This document shows, in pieces, positions 1-14,236 of a stretch of 64,000 nt of DNA (position 1 is its first letter; each line of letters opens with the position of its first letter). A program made the position numbers and the translations under genes. This stretch comes from Aulostomus chinensis (taxonomy: Eukaryota; Chordata; Actinopteri; Syngnathiformes; Aulostomidae). The notes below the pieces were generated by a model. The model did no database searches, was not told where the DNA came from, and saw nothing but the letters and a program-made list of their open reading frames with translations. Where the stretch lies: contig JBBMOA010000012.1 of NCBI GenBank assembly GCA_037954235.1, forward strand, positions 3,440,001 through 3,504,000, given 5' to 3'.

Positions 1-1512
1 AGATTGGCTGTGGTGGCATTGGAGCACACATGGAAGTATTTTCATGTACACAGCATTTCCAATCATTAAAGTAAATTACTGAAGAATTAACATTTTGTAC
101 CAAAAGTTACCTCAGTTGTTGCATAATTAGGCAGATAACTCACACCTCATTTCTACATTGCTCTGAGAACGTATACAAGTGAGGGGAACGGGAACCTACG
201 TGATCTCTGATGGCTTTGCAATGTTCCCCTCGCAGTGGCGGAACTAGAGTTTGATACCTGAGATGGCTGAGGCTTCTTCTGGAGAGTTCTTTCTGGGCTC
301 AAAACTAATATTGTCAGAAACCTGATTAATCAACAATAGGGCCAATATATGAACTATATTTAGAATAAATTTGTCAGTGATTATGTGCCTTTGGTCCATT
401 TTTTTTGCATTGAAAAATTGGAACCTTTTGCTGAAGACCTGGGAAAAATTGTGCAAGTGGAAACGTGCTAACATGCTACAAGTAAGCTAAAAGGCTACCT
501 CTATCTCAGATGGAACTGGGAGGTGCAAGACAGACAAAATTATCCTGTCATCCCTGGTTAATGTGAGCTAATTAGGTGGTATATTCATCCATCCATGAAA
601 CATCTATTTCCTAATGCTAAACACTAGAGGGCATAACTCATACATTATAGAGAACACCTAATAAATCTGGAGAAAAGAGGTGTTAACATTTGTCACAGAA
701 ACACATTTTAGAGCAAGGTTACTGTACCTGGTGGTTTCTTCTTCTTTGAGCCAGATTCGTTAGTTTCACAGATATACATGGCCTCTTTCTTACCTGTCCA
801 GTTTGAGTCTCAGCTCTGAAAAGTAACAATTATTCGCAATTATTTCAGAGGACATAAGTGCAAAATTCTGCCCACTGCAGTATTCAGGGAGCTGTGAAGA
901 GAACTCAGTCTGGTCGGTGTAGGTGGACCTCTGTGCAGCAATATTTATTCAGTCTTTCTTCAAAGCTTCACCCACATGAAAACAAATATTGGTTTTCTCA
1001 TCACCTCAAGGCCAGACAATTATTCTCTGCTGTCCCACAAAACTTCAGCAACAAAAGAAGATTAATCAAGATAAGCAGAGATACAGTTTGGGATCATTGA
1101 GGTTGATTTTTGGTATTGAAGCTGCTGAAAATGTTTTCAAACCTTTAACCCTTTAAAACCGCACATTACACATTACATCCTGTGTAATTTAAGTCTTTTA
1201 AACTGCAACTTTTTGCCTGTAACATATTTCTAGTGTCATAATGTTCATAATTCAGCTGAGTGAACTTACTTTTGCATGTCTGTTTTGTGAAATTTACAAC
1301 AGCGTTATATTTACACACATTCCAGTTATGTAAGTGAAAGGCCACTATCAATCACAGGTGTGTCAGGAAAAACTTGCATTCAAAGAGGTGATATACCATT
1401 AAAACTGCAATATCTTTGTTTAAAAAAAAGTGCATTTTATGTTGTTGTCAGATTGCTTGTACATTGCGATTGTTCAAGGATTTTGGATTATTGTGGGAAA
1501 TATTCTGTGGCA
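1..1512. other. Intergenic, no gene seen
   Basis: AT-rich single-copy-looking sequence. Open frames are short, have no family resemblance and show no paired splice sites. Confidence 0.7.
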
Positions 1513-1650
1513 TCATTCTAGTCAAGTCAGTTTTATTTGTATGGCACCGAATCTCAACAAAAGTGAACTCATGACATTTTCAAGTGGAGCAGGTCCAGCA
1601 CCACACTCCTTCAATGACTTTACACCCAACAATTCTCCACGAGCAAGCAC
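1513..1650 (+). mobile_element. Degenerate dispersed teleost repeat (GTCAGTTTTATTTGTATGGC family)
   Basis: The block starts with a GTCAAGTCAGTTTTATTTGT-like head, then ACAACAAAAGTGAACTCATG, then GGAGCAGGTCCAG, and ends in CACGAGCAAGCAC. This order of motifs is one I recognise from a very common interspersed repeat of percomorph fish (consensus ...TTTGTATAGC...GCAGGTCTAGACC...GAGCAAGCAC). No target duplication is clear and no protein is encoded. Class not determined. Confidence 0.6.
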
Positions 1651-2782
1651 ATCCTGCAACTATTCTCTTGTCCTGTTCACACAAAGTCCCTGAACTTACT
1701 GAGTGCTCAGAGTTTTGCCTCCATACCACCCTCACTGTAATGATGTAAAACTGCTTAAAAGAGTGTGCAGCAGCAGAATTAGCTTAGCGCTGCAGCTAAA
1801 ATATAATGTCCTCAAGATTTCCTCTTCTGTCTGTGACTCATATCTCTGAATTAGTCTGATAGAATACCCAGCCTGGTATCAGTGACAACCATGCAGGCAT
1901 GGTGAGAAGGTTGCCCTAAACACAGCCTAGCCCTAGGCTAAAGGCTAATTACATTTCTGACTTGCTGAAATGTACACCGTCTCCTGAGAGAGCATTCTGG
2001 AATAACACTCAACCCTGTATCAGATATCTGATGATTGATTTCTACCTCATAATTACTCTAATGTATTAATAAATCATCAATTTCTTCAGTAAATTGAGGG
2101 TCTGACAGTGTCATGGGAATCATCTGCTTGTGTACATCACTAAAAGTTGAAAGGTTAGAGTGCATATAGAAGCTTATGGTGCGGAAGTGGGCCAGCTCGC
2201 TCGCTGCCTATCGCTGAGATCATAATGTGATTTAGGAATATTGGTAAGTGTGTTAATCTGAAGTCAAGCAGCTAAACTCATTGAGATTCTCTTTTGCAAC
2301 AGTAGCATTTACAATAAATGCTATGTTATGGAAGCTACAACATAAAGCAGAATAAATACATAGTGATGCCATAGGAACACATTAAAAGTCAAGTGCTCAG
2401 TGTGAAGGTTAGAGGAGGTGAGATATTCAGAAGCATGGCCTGTGTTTTCATGTTAACTATGCAAATGCACTTCACCACAAATACGTCTTTCGTTTGTCTG
2501 TGCTGGCAGTTGATAGAGTCACTGTTGGTTTATTAACAAGAAATATGGGGGACATGAGGAGGAAGAATGGCTGAAAAGGTGAAAACAAGTTAGTGAACTT
2601 GATAATGAACAGAATAAGTGAAGATGCTTGACTCTGATGATGATGATGATGATGGAACTGATGACAAAGCCTGGGATGGATATTCTGCACATTCAGGCCA
2701 ATCCCTCCTCAAGAGATCAGCTAATCGTTCTGCTCAAGCAGAACAACTCACACATCACCGGTGTCACCGGTGACAAGTGTCT

Positions 2783-2808
2783 ACACACACACACACACAC
2801 ACACACAC
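2783..2808. repeat. (CA)n microsatellite
   Basis: About 13 CA units. A (TGA)n-like tract GATGATGATGATGATGATGG lies nearby at about 2635-2655. Confidence 0.95.
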
Positions 2809-3044
2809 AAAACATCTACTTCTTCTTTACTACTGTCTTGTTTGTTGAGCAAAGCACACCCGGAATGTTTTAATGCACAGACGTATTTGTGTATAGAAGA
2901 AAACGGAAAACTAATTTTCATCATACGTGATGATTTCATTTAAAAAAGGGATGCCGTACCAACTTTACTATTTCAATTGGGTTCAAGGGTTCATTTTTTC
3001 TCGTCGTTTGTTCGCCTCATTTATGTTAATGTGAGAATTTCCAC

Positions 3045-3250
3045 ACAAATGTCCACTGGACTCAACAATGAACTGAGAAGCTTTTGGTTGTCACAGGTCA
3101 AAGGGCAATGTCACTTGACGTGACCATAAACAACTCAGGAACGCCTTAATAGCATTTTCTTCAAATTTGGAACAAACGTCCACTGGGACTGAACTGCAAC
3201 TATTTTGGTGATTGAAGGTCCCAGTGACAGTCACAGTGCAGAAGCCCTCG
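3045..3250 (+). mobile_element. Dispersed GTCCACTGG/GGTCAAAGG repeat, about two units
   Basis: The phrase ACAAATGTCCACTGG at about 3047 recurs as ACAAACGTCCACTGG about 128 bp later. Each is followed by GAACTG and a GGTCA- or AGGTC-like core. AACTCAGGAACGCCTTAAT and TCTTCAAATTTGGAACAAAC fall between. This matches, from memory, a widespread percomorph repeat (CTCAGGAACGCCTTGAGGG...TTCAAATTTGG...GTCCACTTGG...GGTGGTCAAAGGTCA). Related copies in this window lie near 12.5, 22.2, 45.1 and 63.7 kb. Confidence 0.6.
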
Positions 3251-6200
3251 ACAAATGTCTTCATCCTAATTCTACTGTTTCTTTTTCCCTCTGTTCTGAT
3301 ATTGCAGAGAGGAACGATGACCACTGTCCAAATGTCCGCTATAAAGAATGGAAAATAATCACTGAGAATGAATTGTAGTCTGTATTCTTGTGCGCTCTCA
3401 GTGTGCTTCGTATTTGTGTTTTCAGTTGCCGGTTGGATTATAATCTCTGGTGACAGTTCATATGCATCACATACTAGTCACGTTTACGCATTGTGTCACA
3501 TGCACTTCCTTATTCAGTGTAGCCTAATCAAGACCATCTCCAAACCTCAACTGTGCCATGCAAATAAATCTTATCATCAAAAAATTGAATCGTAATTTAA
3601 GAAGAATGTAATCTATGGATTAAGAACATTTCCTCATTCCATCTGGGAAGCATTGTATCTCTTTCAAAACTGTATCCTCTGTTGCAGAATATTTCTTAGA
3701 AAACTCTCTGTTAGGGACTCTGAAATTATCCTTGAATTCGTGATTATTATTGAATTTATCCATAATTTGCCCTTTATTCCCTAAATACGATAATCTCGTT
3801 ACTCTAGCTCTTTATAGAATTACATATAGATTGTGACTGAGAAACACAAGTACACTTCAGCTTCTGGTTGGCTCCCAACATTGTCTTCCTTGACAACCCT
3901 TTGGCCGAGGCATGTGCAGGATATGGAGGAGAGCCAGCAGAGTAACACTGGGCATGATTTAGTAGCAACATCAATTACAAATTTAAGGGCATTAATTGCT
4001 AGTTTCAGGAGACAATCGATCAACCTTTCCTATTCAAGAGTATGATCTCAGCATGAGCAGAAACAGGAAAGAGTGCATCCATCCATGCAGCCCATGAAAT
4101 ATCCATCATAAATATCTCAGTGTGCTCTCAGCTGGATGAATGCTCCGAGGAATGAATGAGGAAGTAACTGTTTTCCTCTTTCCTACTCAGGGGAACTAAT
4201 AGAGTTAGCCCGAGGGTAATAGCCTGCGGTGGAGGGGAGAGGCAGCTGCAGCGTGATACTAACAGTCAAGCTATACCACTTGATACTTGGACCTCAGACA
4301 CCATGCTGACAGATGATCCCGCACGCTAAAATGAAAGGGATCACGCAGTTAAGGGAAACGGTTCTTCAGGGTGATTCAGAGCTGGTATTTGAAATGTCTA
4401 CCTGTAATTCTGTTGCTGGTCCTTGTCTTGACTTCACATCTTGTGTTTTTAGCTCCTCCCCCTGAAATTATCCCATTAGGGTCATCCAATAGTTTAAGGG
4501 GCGACTCACACTCGGCAATCCAAGCACGTCTGTCTGCTAAAGTCTGGTCCCTCTGACCATGGTGAGCTCACCTCTCTGGCCTCAGCAGGATGACAGGAGG
4601 CGGGCAAGTATACCAGCATACAGACATACATACAGCCAGCTAGCCGGCTCCAGCAGATGGAGAAAAAGAGTCGTCCAGATATGTGACAAGCCATGTTGCA
4701 GCATGATAGAAGCATGAGAGTATCAGATGTGCCTCTTGTCTTTCACCTGCTGAGTGCAAGCTAACGAACCTGTAATACTGTTGGTGCTGCTTTCATTGTC
4801 ATTCCAATACAGTTTCTACGCTTGTTGCCACTGATGACACTTAGTAGGCTAAACCCTGGATTGGCACTGGTCCTATGTGTATACTGTAATGGTACATATT
4901 CACACACGTGTCTGTGTGCATCAGCAACTTGACGATAAACTGGAAATCGCAGCTGCTGACAGCAAAGAGCTCACCTCTCCCTCTGAAAACTGATTTAAAT
5001 GAGCAAGTTGTGGGCAGAGGGACAAAAGGGTTTGCACTTCTCATTTCTCTTGATTGCAGGATGGAAAGAGGAAGAAAAACTCATAATATCCACCCTCTTG
5101 GTGATTCATGGTACGATCAGCGCTCCACCTTCTGTTTGATTACTCTGAGTCCTCTGGAGTAACAACCAGTGACCATGCAAATATCAGTGGCTCAATTCTG
5201 CAGTAGCACGAGGAAGCAAACCTGAGGTATCTGGGAACTGGACCTGATGGAATTCTGAAAATAATGATTGGCGTCATTATCTTTTCACACACACGTTTAT
5301 GAAACTCAGATCTGGAGGACATCACCACGGTGGTACTTTCACAGTCCTGCCAAGTATTTTGTCTCTTTTCTGCCAAAATATTCAACCTTGCAGAACAATT
5401 TTGGCACTTCAAATTTCAAGCAGGACCCAGGTTTTGACCCCCTCGGCCTCTAATGCTAGTGTCAGACATCTCCTTCACCACCACCCCCAGCCCTCTGATT
5501 TCAGCACGGTCCATAAATATTGCATCTAATTCCAATACCCCATTTTGGTTGTGCGTCCCAGCAGAGCATCACCTTGACCTTTGACCAACAGACAGTTACA
5601 GTTGATCCTGAGACCCAAAGCTTTCCTGAGGTTTCCCCATCAATCAGTGACTTATGAAACATAACTTAATTACATGTCTGTCATTCCAAATTGTTGTATT
5701 TAGTCACACAAACAGGATGTCTTGAATACAGTGTTGAAGTAAGATTAATAAAATAGGAAAGGGTCACACTGTGTCCCCGCAGTGTGACAAATGATGTATC
5801 ACAAGGTTGGAAAAATAACTTCCATGCCTTTGCAACTGTCTGAAGTGTAAATGGTTACAGTTTGAAATGACTTAAATTTCCAAAACATCTCAAGGTATTT
5901 GTATTTTATAACGTCTCAGTGCTGTGGTGCAGGTCTGGTTAAGGACTCAGGCGGCTGGCGTTTTCATTAAAATCTGACTGGTAGCAGGATTACTGGAGAA
6001 CAATGCATGCTGCAAATGCTGCAAATGCTGCAGGAACAACATGTCCAGGAACAACCCAGTACATTCAGGGTTAGATCTGTTTATGTAAAAGCCCTCTAGA
6101 CGTGTATTAGAGCAGAAGACTTTACTCTGGACTGAACTAAACGTCTGGCATGTCTCCTCCAGACACTAAAGGTGTGGTGGTGTCAGAGTCTGACGGGCAA

Positions 6201-8417
6201 AGCAGCAGTCTTTGACAAAATGTAAGTGAAATACACTCAAGTGGAGCACGCCCGCGCCATCCTCAGCAGATGTCCAGTCAGGCAAAACAAATGAAAACCC
6301 CGGTGTGAGTGGATCGTAGCTGCGTCAGGGTTTAATATATCCCAACAGGTCTCGGGAGCTGCAGGGGCCAAACGCAATTATAACAGCGCGAGTCATAGAT
6401 TAGTACTCAATAAAGTAGAACAACACACCATTACATCCAGTTTTTCCTTAAGTGGTTGTTGCTCAAACTCTTTTTTTTCTCTCCCACTACTCATTGTTGC
6501 CTCCATAACTATAAAAAGCATCACTTTCTGTGCACCGCCAGCTTTATAGTGGAACCCGCTCTTAACTTATATTCGTAAATGTCAAGCCCTTAAAGGATTG
6601 GCTGTAGGCTGAAACACTATTATGTTGCATCAAGCTGCAACAATGAGCGGCGGAGAGAAATGTCATGCATTATTACTGTGTGGATCCATGTGGTAATAAA
6701 TATCAGTAGAAATGCCAGCGAGGGCATCGGTAGCATCACAAAGGTACGTGTGCTAGACGACACTGAGAGAAGCACGAAAGGTAAATAAACACAACTGAAA
6801 ACAAAAAAACAAGAAGCTGAGATAAAAAGTGTAGGTGAGCTGCCTCTGCCCGTCTCCTGCCTCCCAAACACAAACCTGAGTCCCCCAAACTCCAACCCCG
6901 TGTAAGGGAGCATGTTTGGATGAGGGTGGGAATGTTGTCCATCTTTAAACAGCAAAGAACCAGAACAAAATCGAATATGTGAGTCAACAAGTGAGAACCA
7001 GAAGCACCTCTAAGATGAAAAAGATTCAAAGAAATGTACTGTCACAGTTCTTAGTTAATTAATTAATAATTACATTGTCTTAAAATTATAAACTCTCAGG
7101 AGAAGGTGACGTGCTGTAAGAACACAGCGAGCAAAACTTTATGACAGAAAACACAGTCTTTTGCGCAAGTGGACACAGTAATAGGAGCTCCTATCAGTCC
7201 AAAGCTGCTCTCCACCTGTAGGAGGAAGTCATACGTGTGTTCTTTTTAGAAATCTCTCTGCAGATCTTCCATCATGCCATGCGCTTGCAGATATTATTGC
7301 ATTTGACTTCCATCTATATATTTCCTGATTGTTTCAATGCATATTTAGTTGTTTTTCACTGCTAAATGCTTGAGGGTTTTTCAATACCTTCCATGTCACG
7401 TGACCTGCATCAGTACAGAATATTATCCTTCCATTGATCAAGTCACATGGCAGTTTGAAGTCTAACGTGTTGCTGGATAAACTAAATAATGCGAAGCTTC
7501 CAAACGGTCTACGGCACACATACATGACATCTTGTTCCTGACCCACAACAATCACTTTCCCAGTTGATGAACCATTTAAAAGTCATGGAAATCCTGGTGT
7601 GAATGTGGAGTTGGGAAAATTCAGGGAAGAAGACCTCCACGTTTACCTTCTGTCACATCCTCTTTGTCCCTGTCTTTCATTCCTATTTTCCGGCATCTCT
7701 TCACGTGACTGGTCGTCTCTCCACCTGTGTTCTCAGAGCATGTCAGCTCCAGCTGCTGTCCTTTAAATATCACAGCGTCTCTGCCTTTATTTCTGTTGGA
7801 TATAGGACATGCTCACCATCATCACCCATCTGAGGGCTCTCGTAGTCCGGCCCACCTCCTACAACCACCATCTGCTCCTCACAATGTTCCTGGAGTCTCA
7901 TCTGAGAAGTTCCATCTCTGTCTCTGGGCTCTCCTCCACCACCACCAGGGTTCCACGTCACCTCCTATGTTCTCATTATACACAGCGCGACCATGAATTC
8001 CAAGCTCTGAAATGATCAGAACACTGTTAGTTCATATACATATATACATATACTCACACACATATATGTACATATGTATATGTAAGATTGTGTACCAGCC
8101 TGAAATACTAAACTCCACTGCTGTTGTGATCAGGCGGATCACTTCTTTGAGTGTGGGTTTATCCACGTCTGAGTGGGTTTTCCAGTGTGAAAGGGTTGTA
8201 ACACTTCTGGTTCAGCGAGCACGACGCACTGATGCCTTGACTGGAACCGGTTCCTTCACAGTCATTCACTGGAAGTTGTTCTAGTTTGTGTTTAAGCTGT
8301 AAGTGTTTGTGGATGATCGATCATGCGGCTGGATGAAGAAGATGTGGTATACTTAACGATGACCTTGAGAGTTTGTACAAGGACGTGTTTTCTGCTGTTC
8401 GTCTCCATAAGCCTCAA

Positions 8418-8535
<118 letters not shown>

Positions 8536-9028
8536 GTGGCTGGCTCTCTCTACATTCTGGAGTAACAAAGAAGTGATTCGGGGGATAAATGTCTTCACGA
8601 GCTAAAGATATGTGAGCAAAATATACTTTTTTGAGGAAAGTATCATAATAAGGTTGCCGAGTTACGGTATGACACAGCCTTTAATGACTTTGACAGATTT
8701 CCTGTGTTAATATAAAGGAGACCTATTGAGAGCCATCTCTTCAGTGAATGGGTGTCTCTAACTTTATAGATCTGAAGCAAATGGCAGACATTATAATAGC
8801 AAATTGCAGCTTTCAACAGCAGTGAGAACTAACTCTTTGTCTGGAGGTAAGGTGAGCGTCTGCTGTCTTTGACATTTCTAGAGGCTAAGCTCATTAATGG
8901 AACATTTCTCTTTTACTTCCCTGTGAGTGATGTTTTCTGTGAATAACCTTCGTGTTAAGAGCTGAGGTTCACTGCAAAATGTTGCCTAATATGTGGTTTA
9001 ATTTCTAGTCACTTCATATAAGAGACAA

Positions 9029-9029
<1 letters not shown>

Positions 9030-9114
<85 letters not shown>
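9030..9114. repeat. Compound (CA)n(TA)n microsatellite
   Basis: About 19 CA units pass directly into about 24 TA units. Confidence 0.97.
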
Positions 9115-9116
<2 letters not shown>

Positions 9117-9676
9117 CAATGCTGAGATAACAGTTTTATATTTGTCTCCCTTGTGCATCCTTTGTCTGCATGGCTGAAGAGACGTTGAAATACTTGTGCT
9201 CACAGTATAATTATGGATGCTTTCAATGTCAGAGCTGAGGTCATACAAATTGGGGACAGAGAGACCAATTATTTTAGCAGAGACAAGTGAAACTTGAAAT
9301 GTCATTCAGTTCATACATAATCATTTAAAAAGGCATGTTCGACGGTTCTGTACAGTGAAGAAGGAGCACAGGAAATGGTGAGGTGCATGGTGATGCTGAT
9401 CATATCTAGCAGTCCTCAACCCTCTCTAGTCTAGACTGGGATGGAGGAACGTGGATTTGCATTTGAACTTTGGCTATTTTTAATTTGCTTATCTGCCGAG
9501 ATAACCTTGCAACAATCAGCTATTAAGGCAGTCAGGACAGGCCCGACGAATCAATAACAGGAGCTGTGATCACAGAGGACAATTAGAGTTTTACCACACA
9601 GGAGAACAACTTTGTGGCTTTGTGACTCATTGTGGAATGAAATAATGTGATGTTAAATGTTATCATGGAATATATG

Positions 9677-9709
9677 AGTGTGTGTGTGTGTGTGGGGGGG
9701 GGGGGGGGG
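9677..9709. repeat. (GT)n followed by G16
   Basis: Eight or nine GT units followed by sixteen G at 9694-9709. Confidence 0.95.
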
Positions 9710-12429
9710 CTCAAGACTGTGGGATTTTTACATTGGATTTGGAGTTACTGCACAATAAGAAAAACCAAAGTTGACGAGATTTGTTCAGCAAGATTGCTGC
9801 ATAATTGAACACCACTTTTATGATATTTGAAGTGCAAATTCTATCCTTGGAGGTACAAAGCTAACGTTATGCTTTGCTAAACCTGTGACTTCAACATCAC
9901 AATTAAACTTCACAACATTTTGAAGTTTAATGTCGTCTGTGGTCTCTTTTAGCCACTTGTTAGCAACTTCCATACAACAAACCATTAAAATAGCAAAAAG
10001 CTATTTCAGGAATGTAACTAACAACCCACTGACTTTGACACAAAGGAACTGGATATTCAGATTGCTAACTTTTCTGTTCTGCTCTCTTTTGACTAAAATA
10101 CAGATTTTGCTCATCCTGTGTAAATATGTCTCAAGAAACAAAGCCATGAGGGAATGTCTTTGAAATCATGAGGACCCCTGGTACTACCAGCAATGTCTCC
10201 ATAGGACTTGGTATAACTAGTTAAACATATATTAAAAGTATGTTGCTCGGCAACATTGAAAAGATGACTTTACTCAAGTAATTCCTGAGTCCTAAATCAA
10301 GTTTGAGGGTGAATGTTGTTCTAGTTTGCTTTAAATCGATTCAGAAAAGTCTGAACTAAGCTGCATGCTGATCTGCTATCAAGGGCCTGAAGTATATCAT
10401 TTGAAAGCTTCACAAATATTCAGATAATGCTCCAGTGAGAGACAATGTGCTGACTTACATTTACGTTAAATAAATTCTCTTGTTGTGCCAGAGGGCAGAG
10501 AGGCTTCATCATCTTACCAGGCCCCTTCACTAAAGCAGCAGTTGGCTCAGGAACTGAAATCCTTTTTAAATCTGCTCATCTGTGAGGGAGGGATCCGGCA
10601 GACCTCGGGGTCTCCTGCAGCAATGAGGCAGCCGCAGACCGTTGTTCATGTCATTTGCTTAAGCAGCCCACTTGGCTAATTGGTTAGGCAGAGTTCATTT
10701 GGCTCCCTCTCCAATTGGGCTAGCCACCGGGGATAGAATGAGTCAGTAATTAGAAACTTGAACGCTGTTTTCACAAATGGCTCGACAGAGATTGAGCCTA
10801 TTGATCAGGGAATGAGGAAAAACTTGAACAAAAAAAGTGTATCATTAGATTTGCTTGACTGACAATGTGGCATGATCATTTTTCACCAGTATAACTTAAA
10901 GGATTAGTCGGATATTTGGGAAATACACCTGGCTGGATTTTTATTTCCTTTAACCACAGTCAAACTAGATTTCTCCCTTCCCTGTTTTCATGCTAAACTA
11001 AGCCTAGCTAGCTGCCTCTGTACAGCTTCATATTTAATGCATGGAGTTGGGCGGGGTAGATGCATATAGTTCCCAAAATGTACCCAAAACTATTCTTTAA
11101 GCGATTGGCATGTCGCAGGGATGACATGTTCTTGTCGGTCGACTCAGACGTTAGCATCAGTCACTGCCAAAAGTTGGTCAAACTAAAGTTCATGAGACTT
11201 ACTGGTCTTAGTCAGAAAGATAATCCCCACATTTGAACACCTTTGTTGAATTTTGAAGTGAAAATATCAAAATTAGGGTTACGGTTAAAGCTATGAGTAA
11301 AAATAACTTCCCCACCATGTCAACTAGCTTAGCATCTCTTGGTGTGGTTTTGGTGTGATGAAGTTTGTTTTGCCACTGCTGTTTTTAAGCCACATACTCG
11401 GCATCAAACTGATGTGTTTTACATTGCTACAATTTCTTAGGCTCGTGTGAACCACTGACCTTGTTGTTGCAACTGAAAACTCATTAAAAAAAAAAAAACC
11501 TGACTAAAGAGATGAGGGAACTGGACGTTCAACAGTATGTATATGTGAGGGGAATCTTAAATCCTAAATCCGACTCTTTGAAACATGAGTGACACTAAAA
11601 ACGACTGGGACAGCCTTGAGTCAATCATACAGGGTCAATAAAGCTATCAGAACTGATAAAAATACATTAAGTTTGCATGAATGTACTTTGTGTCCCAACA
11701 TTTTGAATGAATTCATTACTTGCTTTACTGAAACTAAACTTGTACTCTACTGTTACATCTTTTCACCAAATTATATCCTTTCAGTTGTTCCAAAAATAAA
11801 CATGGAGAGAAATCTGACAGGAGTTCTCACGGAGCCCTTTGAGACCGGCTCTGTGGGACATCGAAGCTGGATGTGCCCCTGCAGCCCCGCCACAATTATG
11901 ACACATATGCTGCTTAGTCCTGTTAAGGCCTGATCAAGGGAACAGGGCCCTGGCACAAAAAAAGAAGAAACAAAGGAACAAATTATAATGTGTTCGACCT
12001 CAGCTTGATGTTTACCTCTTGCTCATCAGAGCCTCTGTGCCTTCCGACTTTACACAGCCATCTCATCACCTAATTATCTCCACAACTTCATTCCTCACCC
12101 CATCTATCACCTTCTCCCTCATGTATCTGACCAAGTAAATTAGTTCCTTTAATGGAATGCCACCGAAAGCTACTGGACTCCAGTTCCTGTGGTTTCAACA
12201 CTGACCATTTTTGGCCAGTTTGTTACAGAAATACTGGCAAACTGTGTAAGTGATGGCTGATAAATAGCTAACAAGAAACTGCGGTACAAAAATGCTGCAA
12301 AACCTCAGATATTTGTGGGAGGAACTGCACTCACGTTACATCATAACAGATCTTTTGTTAAAACTGTCAAGAACACAATGAAGCTAATGGACACACTTTT
12401 CCCTCAGCAGCAGTGATGGACAGATGATT
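9710..12429. other. Intergenic, no gene seen
   Basis: No coding signal. The stretch at about 10480-10740 is relatively even in composition and lacks repeats, so it could be a conserved element, but I see no decisive motif. Confidence 0.6.
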
Positions 12430-12612
12430 CACCCGACAAACTCCACTTCACGCATGATAATTGTGGGTTGTCCGTCTGTCCCTCTGCCTTTAGCGCGATA
12501 CCCCAGGAACGCCACATTGCAGTTATGTCAGACTGGCTACTAAAGTCCACTGGGACTTGATGATGAACTGGACAGTTTTGGAGGTCAAAGGTCACTGTGA
12601 CAGGTGCTCATA
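12430..12612 (+). mobile_element. Dispersed GTCCACTGG/GGTCAAAGGTCA repeat copy
   Basis: Contains CAGGAACGCCACATTGC, GTCCACTGGGACTTGATGA, GAACTGGACAGTTTTGGA and then GGTCAAAGGTCACTGTGACA, the same motif order as the copy at about 3.1 kb. Shows no coding capacity. The final part carries a GGTCAAAGGTCA direct repeat. Confidence 0.65.
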
Positions 12613-13221
12613 CATCTTCGAGGTGAACAACTATGATGCAGTTTTTCCAGTTTAGTTCCGATGTGGACCTTCTCCCGGATATGAAACTGATAGAACTAAA
12701 GAAAACACAATAATCAATCATATTACACATGTCAGCGCTCAAACGTAAACAAGTGAGTTCCTGAGTGTGTTGAATGTGTTCTAACATAAGAACATCAGAA
12801 CGCCTCCCAAAGGCCCAGTGTTCATGTCTGGCAGTAGAATTCAGACGGGGTAAATTTCTGAGAGCCCACAATTGAATCACCTGGGAACCGCAGAGTAATT
12901 AGTGCTGATAACCCTAATTAACATGCAGAATTAATTTCAGTAAAGTGTTACAAAAACAGGCAACCAGTAGAACTAACAAGTGAGTTGGGTTAAATGTCAA
13001 GGTGAAGCTTCCTGGCAACAGACCTACAGAGACCTGCTTCTGACTTAAGCACTAACTCATTCATTTTTCCTCTGACACTGGATATACACTATTAAACCAG
13101 TTTTCCTCAAGGTTTTTTTTAATGTATGCGTCAGTAGAAAAAAAATAAAGCAGATTTATACTTAAGTATACATGTTTAAAATTATAATATTACAATACTT
13201 CAAATTGCATTGAAACCACTT

Positions 13222-13325
13222 AAATGGTAAATGGACTGTATTCATACTGTGCTTTTCCACCTTTGCGGCACTCAAAGCACTTTACAATGTTAAATCATTC
13301 ACAAACACACACACACAGTCCTTCA
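13222..13325 (+). mobile_element. Dispersed teleost repeat (TAAATGGTAAATGGACTG family)
   Basis: TAAATGGTAAATGGACTGTA is followed by TGTGCTTTTCCACC, CACTCAAAGCACTTTACA and a CATTCACAAACACACAC tail. I recognise this order as a very common short interspersed sequence of percomorph genomes (consensus ATTTATATAGCGCTTTTCTAG...CACTCAAAGCGCTTTACA...). It lies about 1 kb upstream of the channel gene. Confidence 0.7.
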
Positions 13326-13811
13326 ACAACCTCAACATAAAGTAGGATTAAAAAGGCCATTAGTTCCGGCATGTCTCGTCTTTTTTATAGTTACTTTTCC
13401 TGCTAAATTTTTCAAAGTGTTGTGTGTTGCTCGTGTCATAGCTCTCACCTGTCTTGAGTGATTTACTGCATCACTTCACAATAATAATGATAACAGTAAT
13501 GATGATAATAATAATTGAAAAAGAAGACTTGCAACATGGTCAGAGGCCTGTGACGGATCAGCCAGCAGGATCTGTAGCGTTGCTGTGTGACAGGAGTCTG
13601 CCAGGTGAGACTGGAGCATTTATGGAGCATCCATAAATATGCTTCATCCAAGACTGTTGGGATGAGATTGTTAAGCTCTCCTGAACGTTCCCAGCACATA
13701 AGGTCAGGGAGACCAGCCTCCAGCAGAAGCCCCCCATCACTGAGTCAAACATCCACCTGTTTTATGTTTACTTTCCCTGTTACAGGGCCTAGAATTCGGT
13801 GCAGGACGTAC

Positions 13812-13839
13812 CACGTGATGGTCACGTGATGGTCACGTG
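13812..13839. promoter_or_regulatory. Three tandem CACGTG E-boxes upstream of tmem63b
   Basis: CACGTG occurs at 13812-13817, 13823-13828 and 13834-13839, each start 11 bp after the last, with the repeated spacer ATGGT. CACGTG is bound by bHLH-zip factors (USF, MYC/MAX, MITF/TFEB, CLOCK/BMAL). They lie about 490 bp before the channel start codon, so they fit a promoter-proximal position, but no transcription start is visible. The sites are seen directly; function is inferred. Confidence 0.5.
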
Positions 13840-14236
13840 GGCCCAGTGGTGCCAGCGCTGTAGGTGTGTGATAGTCACTGCTCAAGATAGTCATAACCAA
13901 GTTTCTTCTTCATCTGGACTTTACGGCTAGCTGATTGAGGTGTCCTCAGAGAATGAGCTGAACTTCCCTGTGTCCCCGGATCAATAAGCTAATCAGTGAC
14001 ACCTCTCTGTGTCCTCCTGTCTGGCCAGAATCTGGTTGTCTGCTCCGTGTGTGAAGGGATGACAGGGTGGTGACATGAAGGAGTTCCCATCAGTGCTGCC
14101 TTATTGATGCACGGACTGTTTCAAAGAGAAGCGCAGCAGTGTTTGTTGATCCTAATGCGACGTCAGGAAACTCCTACGTTTGCGTGAATGTCCTCACACA
14201 TGCTGTCGCTCAGACCTCAAATCAGTCAGACTCAGT

